From: Planctomycetota bacterium
GTDB taxonomy: Bacteria; Planctomycetota; B15-G4
Direction: 5' to 3'
Assembly (NCBI GenBank): GCA_029259725.1
Contig: JAJDER010000070.1
Span: 1-64,000, forward strand
Length of the DNA stretch: 64,000 bases
Part shown: positions 37,029-47,274 of the stretch, piece after piece
Layout of the letters: each line of letters begins with the position of its first letter
How positions within the stretch are numbered: position 1 is the first letter of the stretch
Translations under genes and position numbers: made by a program
Notes under the pieces: model-generated
What the model saw: the letters and a program-made list of their open reading frames with translations, nothing else
Told to the model about the DNA's origin: nothing
Database searches by the model: none

Positions 37029-38222
37029 CTACCGCTCGAACAGCGCCGAGATGCCCATCCCGCCGCTCACGCACAGCGAGGCCAGGCCGCGCCGGGCGTC
37101 CCGCTTCTTCAACTCGTGCAGCAGCGTGACCACGATGCGGGCGCCGGTGCAACCGATGGGATGGCCCAGGGCGATCGAGCCGCCGTTCACGTTGAGTCGC
37201 TCGGCATCCAGGCCCAGCTCGCGATCGCAGGCGATGACCTGCGCGGCGAACGCCTCGTTGAGCTCGATCAGGTCGATGTCGGCCAGCGCCGTGTCGGTGC
37301 GGCCCAGCAGCGCCTCGGTGGCGGGCACCGGGCCGATGCCCATGACCTTCGGGTCCACGCCGGCCATGGCGCCGCCGCGCAGGGTGGCCAGGATCTCCAT
37401 GCCGCGGCTGTCGGCGAAGGCGCGCGTGGTGACCAGCACCGCCGCCGCGCCGTCGGTGATGCCCGAGCTGTTGCCCGCGTGCACGCTGCCGTCCTTGCGG
37501 AAGACCGGCTTCAGCCGGGCCATGGACTCCAGGTTCGCGTCGGGCCGCGGGTGCTCGTCGGTGTCGAGCACCGTCTCGCCCTTCCGCGTCTTCACCGTGA
37601 CCGGGACGATCTCGTCCTTGAAGCGCCCGGTCTCCATGGCCACGCCGGCCTTGCGCTGGGACTCGACCGCGAAGGCGTCCTGCTCGTCGCGCGAGATCTC
37701 GTAGCGATCGGCCAGGGTCTCGGCGGTGCGGCCCATGGGCACGTCGGCCAGCGGACAGTGGAAACCGTCCTGGTAGTTGCCGTCGAGCAGGTCCGCGTGA
37801 CCCATGCGGTAGCCGGCGCGCATCTGCGGCATGAGGAACGGGATGCGCGTCATCGACTCGGTGCCACCGGCGATGATCGCGGTGGCGTCGCCGCTGCGGA
37901 TCTCGTTGCCGGCCATGAGGATCGCGCGCAGGCCGCTGGCACAGGCCTGGTTGATCGTGATCGCCGTGCCGGTGTCGTCGATGCCGGCGCCGATCTGCAC
38001 CTGACGCGCGACGTTGGGGCCCGAGCCCGCCTGGCGCGCCATGCCGAAGATGACCTGGTCCACGTCGCCGGGCCGGCAGCCGGAGCGCTCGAGCACGCCG
38101 CGCGTGGCGATCACCCCCAGCTCGACCGCACTCACGCTCGACAGCCCACCGTTGAAGCGGCCGATGGGTGTGCGCGCCGCTCCGGCGATGACGACGTCGG
38201 TGGCTTGGGGCTGGGCACTCAT
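37029..38222 (-). CDS. Thiolase (acetyl-CoA acetyltransferase), second copy
   Basis: This 397-aa thiolase has the nucleophile in NQACASGLRAI, INEAF-type LNEAFAAQV, GHPIGCTGAR and the second Cys in LCVSGGMG, all in the right order. It is not a close copy of the thiolase at 27009-28217, so the two likely differ in substrate or direction. ATG 38222 has GGAAG about 8 nt upstream. The gene is divergent from the RDD/SpoIIM gene, with about 140 bp between them. Confidence 0.93.
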   Translation of the reverse strand: MSAQPQATDVVIAGAARTPIGRFNGGLSSVSAVELGVIATRGVLERSGCRPGDVDQVIFGMARQAGSGPNVARQVQIGAGIDDTGTAITINQACASGLRAILMAGNEIRSGDATAIIAGGTESMTRIPFLMPQMRAGYRMGHADLLDGNYQDGFHCPLADVPMGRTAETLADRYEISRDEQDAFAVESQRKAGVAMETGRFKDEIVPVTVKTRKGETVLDTDEHPRPDANLESMARLKPVFRKDGSVHAGNSSGITDGAAAVLVTTRAFADSRGMEILATLRGGAMAGVDPKVMGIGPVPATEALLGRTDTALADIDLIELNEAFAAQVIACDRELGLDAERLNVNGGSIALGHPIGCTGARIVVTLLHELKKRDARRGLASLCVSGGMGISALFER

Positions 38223-38349
38223 GGGGTCTTCCGTTCCGCGGGGTGTCGACCGGCCCCGATCGGTGGCCCCGATCGGTGGGCCCGGCGTGGAACCGGGGAC
38301 TGTAGCGCAAAGGGCGGGGCGCCCGCATCCGGCTCCCGGACCCACCCGC

Positions 38350-38355
38350 TACACT
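38350..38355 (+). promoter_or_regulatory. -10 box for the RDD/SpoIIM gene (leaderless)
   Basis: TACACT is followed by 7 nt (CGGACTC) and GTG 38363. No -35 is evident and no ribosome binding site fits. Confidence 0.45.
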
Positions 38356-38362
38356 CGGACTC

Positions 38363-40268
38363 GTGACGCCGTCGCCCGATTCCTCGCCGCCCGTGTCCCC
38401 GTCGGCCGGCACCTCCGCGCCCGAGGCGGGGTCGCGCAGACCGACGGTGTCCAAGGCGACGGCGGCCGGCACGCGGGCGGCAGGCACGGCGGCGGCCGGC
38501 ACGACGGCGGCCGGTTCCTCCGGCGATGCGCTGCAGGACCGGACCATGCGCGTCGACACGCCGGAGAACGTGGCGCTCGACTACCCCCTGGCCGGCCTCG
38601 GCTCGCGCTACGCCGCGCTGTTCGCCGACGCCCTGATCATGGTGCTGGTCGGACTGGGCGTGCCGCTGCTCCTCGCCCTGTTCATGGGCCTCGGCGGCTT
38701 CGCCGACGGCGGGCTGCTGACGGGCCTGTTCGTGCTGTGGGTCTTCCTCGTCTTCTGGGGCTACTTCTTCGCCTACGAGGCCTTCCGCGACGGGCAGACG
38801 CCGGGCAAGCGCTGGCTCTCCCTGCGCGTCGTCATGGCAGGGGGCTACCCGCTCACCGTGCAGGCCGCGGCGATCCGCAACCTGGTGCGAATCGTGGACC
38901 TGCAGCCGATCCCCGCCTGCCTGCTGGGCGGTTTCGTGATGCTGCTCACTCGCCAGGGCCAACGCCTCGGCGACCTGGCCGCGGGCACCGTGGTGGTGCG
39001 CGAGCTGCCGATCGCGTTTCCCGAGGTGGACGCCGCGACCCACGCCACCGTCGGGCTCCCACGCCTCTCCGACGCGGGCTACGCGGCGCTGGAGTCGTTC
39101 GCCGACCGCCACGGCGCGCTCGACGCGGACATCGCCCGCACGCTCGCCACGCGACTCTCTCGCAAGCTCGCCCCGGTCGTGCCGCGCGAGACCCTCGAGC
39201 ACCAGATCACGCACGTGCTGCGCGTCCAGGCCGACGAGATGCAACGCCGACGCGCCGCCCGCCTGCGCGTGGCCGGCGGCTCGGCGGCCGCCACCGCGTT
39301 GCTCGCGGCCAAGCGCGAGCGCTGGCTCGGTTTTCACGAACAGGTCGGCGACGTGCGCCGGCGGGGTCTGCGCAAGCTCGGCGAGGACCAGGTCGGCGAG
39401 TTCGCCGCGCGCTACCGCGAGGTGTCCGCGGACCTGGCCCGGGCGCGCACCTATGGCGCGTCGGCCGGCACGGTCTTCGCGCTCGAGCGGCTCACCGGCG
39501 CCGCGCACAACCTGTTCTACCGGCCCGCTCGCCGGGAACTCGGTCGGCTCGGAGCCTGGATCACCGGCGGCTACCCGCGGCTGCTGCGGCGACTGTGGCG
39601 CCCCATCGGCCTGGCCTTCGTGCTGCTCTACGGCCCGGGCCTGATCGTCTACCTGTTGATGACCTCCGACCCGAGCCTGGAGACCCTGCTCTCCACCCCG
39701 GACATGATCGCGCGGGCCGAAGCCGCCACCGAACCCGGCGTGGACTACCGCGACACCTGGGACTCGCCCTGGATGGGCAGCACGGCGTTGAGTTCGGTGC
39801 TCATCGCGAACAACGTCCAGGTGGCCTTCCTGGCCTTCGCATCCGGCATCCTCGCCGCGCTCGGGCCCGTGTTCGTGCTGATCTTCAACGGCATGCACCT
39901 GGGCAGTGCCCTGGCGGTCTTCGCCAACCGCGGCGTGCTCGACGTGATCGGCGTGTTCGTGCTGCCCCACGGCGTGATCGAGTTGACCGCCATCGTCATC
40001 GCCGGCGGCGCGGGCCTGTGGCTCGGGAGCGCGATCCTGTTGCCGGGGCGCCAGACGCGGTTGGCGGCCCTGGCGACCCGTGCGCGCGACGCGGTGCAGC
40101 TGGTCTTCGGCGTCGCGCTCATGTTGCTCGTCGCGGGCCTGATCGAGGGGCACATCTCCCCGGCGCGCATCCCCGACGAGGTCAAGCTGAGCTTCGCCGC
40201 CGTCGCGGCGGCGGGGCTGGTCTGGTACCTGACGCTGGCCGGGCGCGCGCCGGCGGCGAGCGGAGCTC

Positions 40269-40291
<23 letters not shown>
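38363..40291 (+). CDS. RDD domain-SpoIIM (DUF95) fusion membrane protein
   Basis: This 642-aa membrane protein has a low-complexity Ala/Gly/Thr N-terminus. An RDD domain follows (GLGSRYAALFADALIMVLVG, YEAFRDGQTPGKRWLSLRV) with about three membrane segments. After a soluble middle region comes a SpoIIM-like domain with several membrane helices (NNVQVAFLAFASGILAALGP, FNGMHLGSALAV, PHGVIELTAIVIAGGAGLWLG). RDD and SpoIIM genes are often separate neighbours of MoxR operons; here they are fused. It converges with the DUF58 gene and the two coding ends overlap by 23 nt. The transported or sensed substrate is unknown. Confidence 0.88.
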
Positions 40292-41671
<1,380 letters not shown>

Positions 41672-41675
<4 letters not shown>

Positions 41676-42658
41676 CGCGGCGCCTCGACGCTCTCGACCA
41701 CGGCCGCCACGCGCGCGTCGGCGGTGACGCCCTCCACCTCGGCCTCCGCCGTGAGCATCACGCGGTGGCGCAGCACGGGGATGGCCATCGCCTTCACGTC
41801 CTCGGGCACCACGAAGTCACGGCCCTGCACCAGCGCGCGTGCCTGCGCCGCCCGCGACAACGCCACGCTCGCGCGCGGGCTGGCCCCGAGCGCGAGGCTC
41901 GGATCCTGACGCGTCCGCCTCACGAGTGCGACGACGTAGCGGCGCAGTTCGGGGTCGAGGCGCACACGACGCGCATCCCGGCGCAGCGCCAGCAGTCCCT
42001 CCCGCCCCAGGCTCGCCGACAAGCCGAAGGTCTCCGGGTCCGCGGCGTCGAAACCCATGGCATGTCGATCGAGGATGGCCACCTCGGCTTCCTCGGCCGG
42101 ATAGTCCACGCGGATCTTGAGCAGGAAGCGGTCCAGCTGCGCCTCGGGCAACGGATAGGTGCCCTCGTACTCCACCGGGTTCTGGCTGGCGAAGACGCTG
42201 AACGCCGCGGGGAGCTTGTGCGACCTGCCGTCCACGGTGACCTGCCGCTCCTCCATGGCCTCGAGCAGCGCCGCCTGGGTCTTGGCCGGGGCACGGTTGA
42301 TCTCGTCGGCCAGCAGCAGGTCGGCGAAGATCGGGCCGGGCTGGAACACGAACGCGCGCTGCATCTCGTCGAGCATGTTCACGCCGGTCACGTCGGTGGG
42401 CATCAGGTCGGGCGTGAACTGGATGCGGCCGAACTCCGCGTGCAGGCTGCGCGCCAGCCCGCGGATGGCCAGGGTCTTCGCGGTGCCGGGGACGCCCTCG
42501 ATCAGCGCATGCCCCCCGGCGACCAGGGTGACCAGCATCTGCTCCAGCATGTCGTCCTGTCCGAGGACGACCTGACCGAGCTCGGAGAGCAGCTGGTTGC
42601 AACGCTCGCCGGCGGCCTCGGCTTCCTCGGGCGACAGCGGCAGCGGTGGCTCAGGCAC
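41672..42658 (-). CDS. MoxR-type AAA+ ATPase
   Basis: This 328-aa cytoplasmic ATPase has Walker A (EGVPGTAKT), Walker B (LLADEINRAPAKTQ), sensor 1 (FASQNPVEYEGTYPLPEAQLD) and the C-terminal lid with VPEDVKAMAIPVLRHR. MoxR proteins act as chaperones for assembly or activation of partner complexes, often with a DUF58 protein. It is coupled to both neighbours: its GTG start overlaps the DUF4350 stop by 8 nt, and its stop overlaps the DUF58 start. Confidence 0.95.
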
Positions 42659-43856
42659 GGGACGTCTCCGGTCGGGTGGTGGATGCCGGGTCGGCGAACA
42701 CGACGAGCAGGCGATCGATGGCGGCGCTCAGGGCGACGAGGTCGGGCACACCGCCGGACCCGGCGTCGCCCTCGCGCGCGGCGAGGATGGTGGTCACGTC
42801 ACCGTCGCGGTCCGGCCGCGCGGCGCCGAGGGCGTGCAGCCGTTGCTCGAGCGCCGCGGCGTCGGGCAACTGCAGGTGCTGGCGCAGACCCTCCACCAGC
42901 AGACGCGCGGGGCGCGAACGGGCGGCCGCGCCCTGGTAGGCGCTGGCCAGGGCCTCGACGTGCTCGAGCGAAGAGCGCCCCGGCACGGGCGGCGCCGGCA
43001 GCGGCGGCCCGAAGCGCACGCCGGCGAACACGAGCGTGGCGAGCAAGAGCACGATCGAGCCGATCACGGACCAGCCCGCGTGCGTCCCGGCCAGCCACCG
43101 GCCGGTCGTCGCGAAGAGCCCGGCGCCCTCCTCGTAGCCGTGGTGGAACTCGTCGAACCACACGGCGTCCTCGGGCGCCAGCGCCAGCAGCGCACGGATC
43201 GCCACGGGGCCCAGCCGCGACGACCGGAGGCCGCCGTTGGTCAGCACTCCGGTGTCGCTCAGCATCAGGATGTGGCCCGCGCCGAGAGCCAGGCGCACCA
43301 GGGGCGAGCCGCCCTCGTCATCGATGAGCAGGGGTTCGATCCCGTCGGCCTGCAGCCCGGCCAGCTCGAAGACCTGGTCGACGCCGGCGATCTCCGTCGG
43401 CGCTCCCTCGAGCACCGACAGCGCCCATTCCCCGGCGCGCGCGCCCGTCCGGCAGCGGCCGGCGGCGTCGACGACGGAGACACCCAACCGGCGGGCCAGG
43501 GTCTCCTGCGGGGCGCCCGGTGGCCGCGGCGCGTAGAACAACCGCCCGCCGCGCGCGACCCAACCGAGCAGGGCATCCGCGTCCGGCTCGGTGATCTCCT
43601 CCTCCGCGTGCAGCAGCACCAGCACCGACACGTCGCGCGGGTCGAGTGCATCAACCGGTCGCATCCAGCGTGCGACCGGCCGGCCGAGCTGCTCCAGCAC
43701 CTCGTACAGCGCGCGGGCACCACCGTCACCGACGAAGAAGGTGCTCGGGCGCAGCCTCTCGCTGCGCTCCACGGCCCCCGGGTTGAGCAACGCCACCACC
43801 GCGGTGAAGAGCCCGACGATGAGCAGCGCGCGTCGTTGGAGGCGTGCCTCGTTCAC
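42651..43856 (-). CDS. DUF4350 domain membrane protein
   Basis: This 401-aa protein has an N-terminal membrane helix (ALLIVGLFTAVVALLNPG). The large extracytoplasmic domain begins with FFVGDGGARALYEVLEQLG and has DAVWFDEFHHGYEEG, the characteristic DUF4350 segment. A second membrane helix (VIGSIVLLLATLVFAGVRF) lies near residue 275, and a cytoplasmic helical tail follows. DUF4350 proteins occur in MoxR/DUF58/DUF4129 operons. Function is unknown. The GTG start overlaps the DUF4129 stop (GTGA). Confidence 0.85.
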   Translation of the reverse strand: MNEARLQRRALLIVGLFTAVVALLNPGAVERSERLRPSTFFVGDGGARALYEVLEQLGRPVARWMRPVDALDPRDVSVLVLLHAEEEITEPDADALLGWVARGGRLFYAPRPPGAPQETLARRLGVSVVDAAGRCRTGARAGEWALSVLEGAPTEIAGVDQVFELAGLQADGIEPLLIDDEGGSPLVRLALGAGHILMLSDTGVLTNGGLRSSRLGPVAIRALLALAPEDAVWFDEFHHGYEEGAGLFATTGRWLAGTHAGWSVIGSIVLLLATLVFAGVRFGPPLPAPPVPGRSSLEHVEALASAYQGAAARSRPARLLVEGLRQHLQLPDAAALEQRLHALGAARPDRDGDVTTILAAREGDAGSGGVPDLVALSAAIDRLLVVFADPASTTRPETSRA

Positions 43857-44521
43857 TCCGGCACCCCCATCGCGCTGGCCGACGCGCGCATCTCCCGAAA
43901 CGCCTGCGCCTGCGCGATCCGGCCGCCGAAGGCCACCGGGTAGAAGACCGCCAGGATGCGTCGGAAGAAGGGTCGATGCGGCGAGGCCGAGAGTTCCCGC
44001 ACGTAGTCACCGCCCGTCTTGCTCTCCTCGAAGCGCAGCTGCCCGGCCGTGTCGAGCCAGTGCAGCGTGCCCGCGTAGAGCGCGTGCATGGCGTCGGCGA
44101 AGCGTCCCGACGCGGCGAGGGCGCGCGCGTCGTCCAGCGCCGACGACGCGTCCGGCAGCTCGTTCACCGGCGGCCCGCCCGCCCCGCCCGGCCCGCCCGC
44201 GGTGGCCGTCCTGGGTTGGCGCAGCTGGAGCAGGGTCCAGACGAAGTGCCCGACGATCGCCGCGAGCACGAGCACCATCCACCAGAACACCAGGCGCGCG
44301 AGCAAGCCGTCCCCGCCGAGGAACTCGGCCGCGCTGGAGAACAGCCCCCCGAAGACATCGTCGAGCAGCTCCAGCACGCCGTTCCAGAGCCGTTCCATCA
44401 GGCCCTCCGACTCGGGCCGGAATTCCGGCCGCGCGAGCACCTCGTCGACGGCGCGCGAGATGCTCGAGGTGTCGGGCAGGTCCGACGGACCCGCCGCCGG
44501 CGGTGGTGTCGGGACGGCCAC
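43853..44521 (-). CDS. DUF4129 domain membrane protein
   Basis: This 222-aa protein has one membrane segment (LVFWWMVLVLAAIVGHFVW) after an N-terminal soluble region. The C-terminal domain, with FADAMHALYAGTLHWLDTAGQLRFEESKTGGDYVRE, is the DUF4129 signature (a short helical motif ending in a conserved Gly-Asp-Tyr). GTG 44521 directly follows the upstream gene's stop (3 nt). It is the second gene of the MoxR operon. Confidence 0.85.
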   Translation of the reverse strand: MAVPTPPPAAGPSDLPDTSSISRAVDEVLARPEFRPESEGLMERLWNGVLELLDDVFGGLFSSAAEFLGGDGLLARLVFWWMVLVLAAIVGHFVWTLLQLRQPRTATAGGPGGAGGPPVNELPDASSALDDARALAASGRFADAMHALYAGTLHWLDTAGQLRFEESKTGGDYVRELSASPHRPFFRRILAVFYPVAFGGRIAQAQAFREMRASASAMGVPE

Positions 44522-44524
44522 GCG

Positions 44525-45295
44525 TCAGCCCTCGACCGGGACGCTCCAGGTCTCGTCGTCCTCGGCCGCCTCCATCGCCACGGCCACGTCGAGGCCGTCC
44601 TTGCGCACCCGCATGTCGAAGTAGAGCAGCACCCAGGCCAGGGCGTAGAACGGCTCGGTCAGCACGCGCACGAGCAGCCCCGAGAGGAACAGCCACAGGG
44701 GTTGCCGGAAGGCCTCGGCGAGACTCTGCGGTTCCCGCGAGAACTGCTCGAAGTTCGTGATCCAGCTGCCTGCGGCGAGGGCGAGCCCCGGTGCGTAGGT
44801 GATCAGCATGCAGATGAACAAGGTCACGGCGATCTTGGCCCACGCGTCCCGCGCCAGCGCGCGCGAGCGGCCGAAGAAGTCCCACTGGTCCTCGATCACG
44901 AGGATCGGTGCCCAGGCGAACCAGAGGATCCAGAGGATCACGGCCGGCACCACCAGCAGGACGAAGCCGAACGCGAACGCGAACCTCGTGAACACGAACA
45001 CCGTGAAGAGCGGGAACGCCTTGCGCAGCCCCTTCCTCAGCGACGCTCCCAGCGTGGCCTCACGACCCTGGACCACTTCCGACGACATCCAGACCAGTGC
45101 GCCGAGGTAGATCCAGTAGGTGAAGAACTCCATCAGGAAGGAGAACTCCTGCCCGAACACGAGCCCGACCACGGCCTGCGCTCCGAACACGAGCAGTCCC
45201 AGCAACATGAACCGGGTGAAGTGTCGCCGGAAGAGGCTGAAAGCCCCGTCGAGGATCTCTCCGATGGAGAGCGGACGCAGCGCAGAGGACGCCAT
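44525..45295 (-). CDS. Multi-pass membrane protein heading the MoxR operon
   Basis: This 256-aa protein opens with MASSALRPLSIGEILDGAFSLFRRHF, as in the membrane domain found beside glycerophosphodiester phosphodiesterases and in related YckC-like proteins. About six hydrophobic segments follow, including VLLVVPAVILWILWFAWAPI and FICMLITYAPGLALAAG. There is no enzyme domain. ATG 45295 has GGAGGAG about 12 nt upstream, and a TTGCGT-18-TAGACT promoter lies at 45368-45397. The protein probably assembles with the DUF4129/DUF4350 proteins, but this is inference from operon membership. Confidence 0.8.
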   Translation of the reverse strand: MASSALRPLSIGEILDGAFSLFRRHFTRFMLLGLLVFGAQAVVGLVFGQEFSFLMEFFTYWIYLGALVWMSSEVVQGREATLGASLRKGLRKAFPLFTVFVFTRFAFAFGFVLLVVPAVILWILWFAWAPILVIEDQWDFFGRSRALARDAWAKIAVTLFICMLITYAPGLALAAGSWITNFEQFSREPQSLAEAFRQPLWLFLSGLLVRVLTEPFYALAWVLLYFDMRVRKDGLDVAVAMEAAEDDETWSVPVEG

Positions 45296-45367
45296 GGTCG
45301 GACGGGTCTCCTCCGGGGCGTCGAGTGCGGGCCGCACGGCTTGCGCGACCGTATCCCCCGTGGGCGC

Positions 45368-45397
45368 AGTCTAGCGGCGGTCTCCGTCCCAACGCAA
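45368..45397 (-). promoter_or_regulatory. Sigma-70-type promoter for the MoxR operon
   Basis: On the minus strand TTGCGT and TAGACT are 18 bp apart. The predicted leader is about 65 nt before ATG 45295. Confidence 0.45.
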
Positions 45398-45434
45398 CGC
45401 GCGCCGCCCGAACGGAGTCGGACGACGCGCGTCT

Positions 45435-45473
45435 CGGCAGATCGTCGCGGCAGATCGTCGCGGCAGATCGTCT
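45435..45473. repeat. 13-bp tandem repeat, three copies
   Basis: CGGCAGATCGTCG occurs three times in a row (last base changed in the third). It lies in the gap between two minus-strand genes, just outside the 3' end of the triple Cys-repeat gene. Confidence 0.8.
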
Positions 45474-45486
45474 GCGGTCGGCGGGA

Positions 45487-46251
45487 TCAGCCGCCGCGGC
45501 CACCGCGGCCACCGCGCTCGCCGGCGCCACCTTCACGGGCGGGCTCCTGCTCGCGTTCGGGGGCGGCGTCGCGCGCCGGCGCGGCGTCACGCCCCGGCGA
45601 GCGTGCCGACGCGCGCGCGTCGGCCAGCGCCTTCAGGGTCGGCCGCGGATCCGCGTCGAAGGCCTTGACGCAGTTGCCGCAGCAGAACTGCACGAGCGTG
45701 TTGCCGTAGAGCACCTGCCGGGGGTTGTCGCCGAGCGCCTTGCCCTTCACCAGGCAGGTGGTGACCGGATAGTCGGCCGCCTGCGCGGTGATGTAGGCCT
45801 GGTCGAGGCGCGCCATCGCCGCGGTCGGGTCGGCCGTGAGCTTCTTGGCGCAGCTCTTGCAGCAGGTGCGGGCGAGACGGGTGCCGACCACGACGTCGAC
45901 GGGCGCATCACCGAGAGCCTCGCCCGGCTGGAACAAACAGGTCTCGAGCGGGTAGCTGGCGGCCTGGGCCTCGATCACGGCGCGGTCCACCTTGGCGATG
46001 GCGGCGGCGGGCTCGGCGTGCACCTTCTTGACGCAGCCGTTGCAGCACAGCTTGACGAGGCGGCCCTCGACGACGACATCGATCGCATCGCCCATCGAGC
46101 CGAGCTCCTCGCCGCTGATCACGCAGGTGGTCAACGGGTACGAGGGGGACTGGGCGGCGATCACGTCGGCGTCGCCGGGCGTGGCCGCGGTGAGGAGGAC
46201 GGTGAGAACGGGCAGGGCCGCAAGGGCCAGCAGGCGGGTGAGCATGGTCAC
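45487..46251 (-). CDS. Secreted protein with three CC-x-x-C metal-binding-type repeats
   Basis: The protein is 254 aa. A signal peptide (LLALAALPVLTVLLTAATPG) precedes three repeats of about 60 residues. Each begins with YPLTTC or YPLETC, continues through a Gly-rich turn with LG, and ends in a cysteine knot: LVKLCCNGCVKK, LARTCCKSCAKK and LVQFCCGNCVKA. This layout resembles TRASH/YHS-type heavy-metal-binding modules, but the pattern of four cysteines per repeat is distinctive. An Arg/Gly/Pro-rich tail follows. Start is GTG 46251 (GGAG 5 nt upstream), with an ATG two codons later as an alternative. It is divergent from the PepSY-like gene. The same kind of CC..C segment occurs in the lipoprotein at 58458-58742. 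Confidence 0.75.
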   Translation of the reverse strand: MTMLTRLLALAALPVLTVLLTAATPGDADVIAAQSPSYPLTTCVISGEELGSMGDAIDVVVEGRLVKLCCNGCVKKVHAEPAAAIAKVDRAVIEAQAASYPLETCLFQPGEALGDAPVDVVVGTRLARTCCKSCAKKLTADPTAAMARLDQAYITAQAADYPVTTCLVKGKALGDNPRQVLYGNTLVQFCCGNCVKAFDADPRPTLKALADARASARSPGRDAAPARDAAPEREQEPAREGGAGERGGRGGRGG

Positions 46252-46487
46252 GAGTGCTCCTTGGATGGTGGGTTCGGCGCGGTCTTGTCGTTCACCGGCC
46301 GGGCGCGGCTGATTATTCCAGGTTGGGCGGCTCGGCGGGGGAACTTCACGGCGACTTGCCGTGCGCCGGCGGCGGCGATGCGGCCATCATGTCCGGGGCG
46401 CACGCCCGCAGGGGCCTCTCGCCGGGCCCGTATCCACGCGGCCGAGGCCGATCCCGCCAGGAATCCCGATCTCCCGGAGAACGACCC

Positions 46488-47204
46488 ATGCCCTCGATCA
46501 CCACCACGCGGACGTGGCATCGCCGCCTCTCGATCCTCGTGGGCCTGCAGCTCCTGTTGTGGACGACGAGCGGGCTGATCTTCTCCTGGGATCCGATCGA
46601 ACGCGTGCGCGGCGAGGACGCGCTGGCCGAGCCGGCGGGCGAGTCGCTCGCGGCCGGGCGGTTGGTCTCCCTGTCGGTCGCGGCCGACACCGCCGGCGTC
46701 ACGCGGCTGGAAGGCGCCTCGCTCACCGCGGGGCGCGGCGGCTGGCTCTGGGTCCTGCATGACGACGAAGGCGCGCGACACGTCGTCGACGCGCTGGCCG
46801 GCGGCGTCGCGGCCGAGCTGTCCTCCGAGGAGGCCGCCGACCTCGCGCGGGGCCGCTTCCTCCCCGCCGCGGCCGGCGCCGCCGTGACCGGGGTGCGGCG
46901 CGTGGCCGTCGCCGACGGCGAGTACCGCCACAAGCCCGTGCCCGCCCTGCGCGTCGACTTCGACGATGGCGACGAGACGCACCTCTACCTGGACGCACTC
47001 ACCGGCGAGGTCACCGCCGTGCGCCACGACCTCTGGCGGCGCTTCGACTTCTTCTGGATGCTGCACATCATGGACTACGCCGACCGCACCGACTTCGGAA
47101 CGCCCTGGCTGAAGCTCTTCGCGCTGCTCGGCGTGGCCACCTCGTTGAGCGGGCTGGTGCTCGCCGTGCAGGTCCTCAGGCAACGGCGATCGAGCACGGA
47201 GTGA
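46488..47204 (+). CDS. PepSY-like two-helix membrane protein
   Basis: This 238-aa protein has a membrane helix near each end: RLSILVGLQLLLWTTSGLIF at the N-terminus and LFALLGVATSLSGLVLAV near the C-terminus. The extracytoplasmic middle has a PepSY-type segment (VPALRVDFDDGDETHLYLDALTGEV), which often inhibits or binds peptidases, and HLYLDALTGEVTAVRHD is diagnostic. WRRFDFFWMLHIMDY resembles the inner portion of iron-uptake PepSY-TM proteins. ATG 46488 has GGAGA 8 nt upstream. It lies between the Cys-repeat gene and a metalloprotease gene. Confidence 0.75.
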   Translation: MPSITTTRTWHRRLSILVGLQLLLWTTSGLIFSWDPIERVRGEDALAEPAGESLAAGRLVSLSVAADTAGVTRLEGASLTAGRGGWLWVLHDDEGARHVVDALAGGVAAELSSEEAADLARGRFLPAAAGAAVTGVRRVAVADGEYRHKPVPALRVDFDDGDETHLYLDALTGEVTAVRHDLWRRFDFFWMLHIMDYADRTDFGTPWLKLFALLGVATSLSGLVLAVQVLRQRRSSTE

Positions 47205-47274
47205 CCCGCGACCCGCAGGCCGCCCCGGCCCGGTAGGATGGGCCCACCCCTCTCCTCTTCCCGAGGAGCCTCTC

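Noticed and set aside
46312-46317. Minus-strand AATAAT box for the triple Cys-repeat gene
   Set aside because: The -35 region is C/G-rich with no match and the distance to the start is not distinctive; evidence too weak to list.
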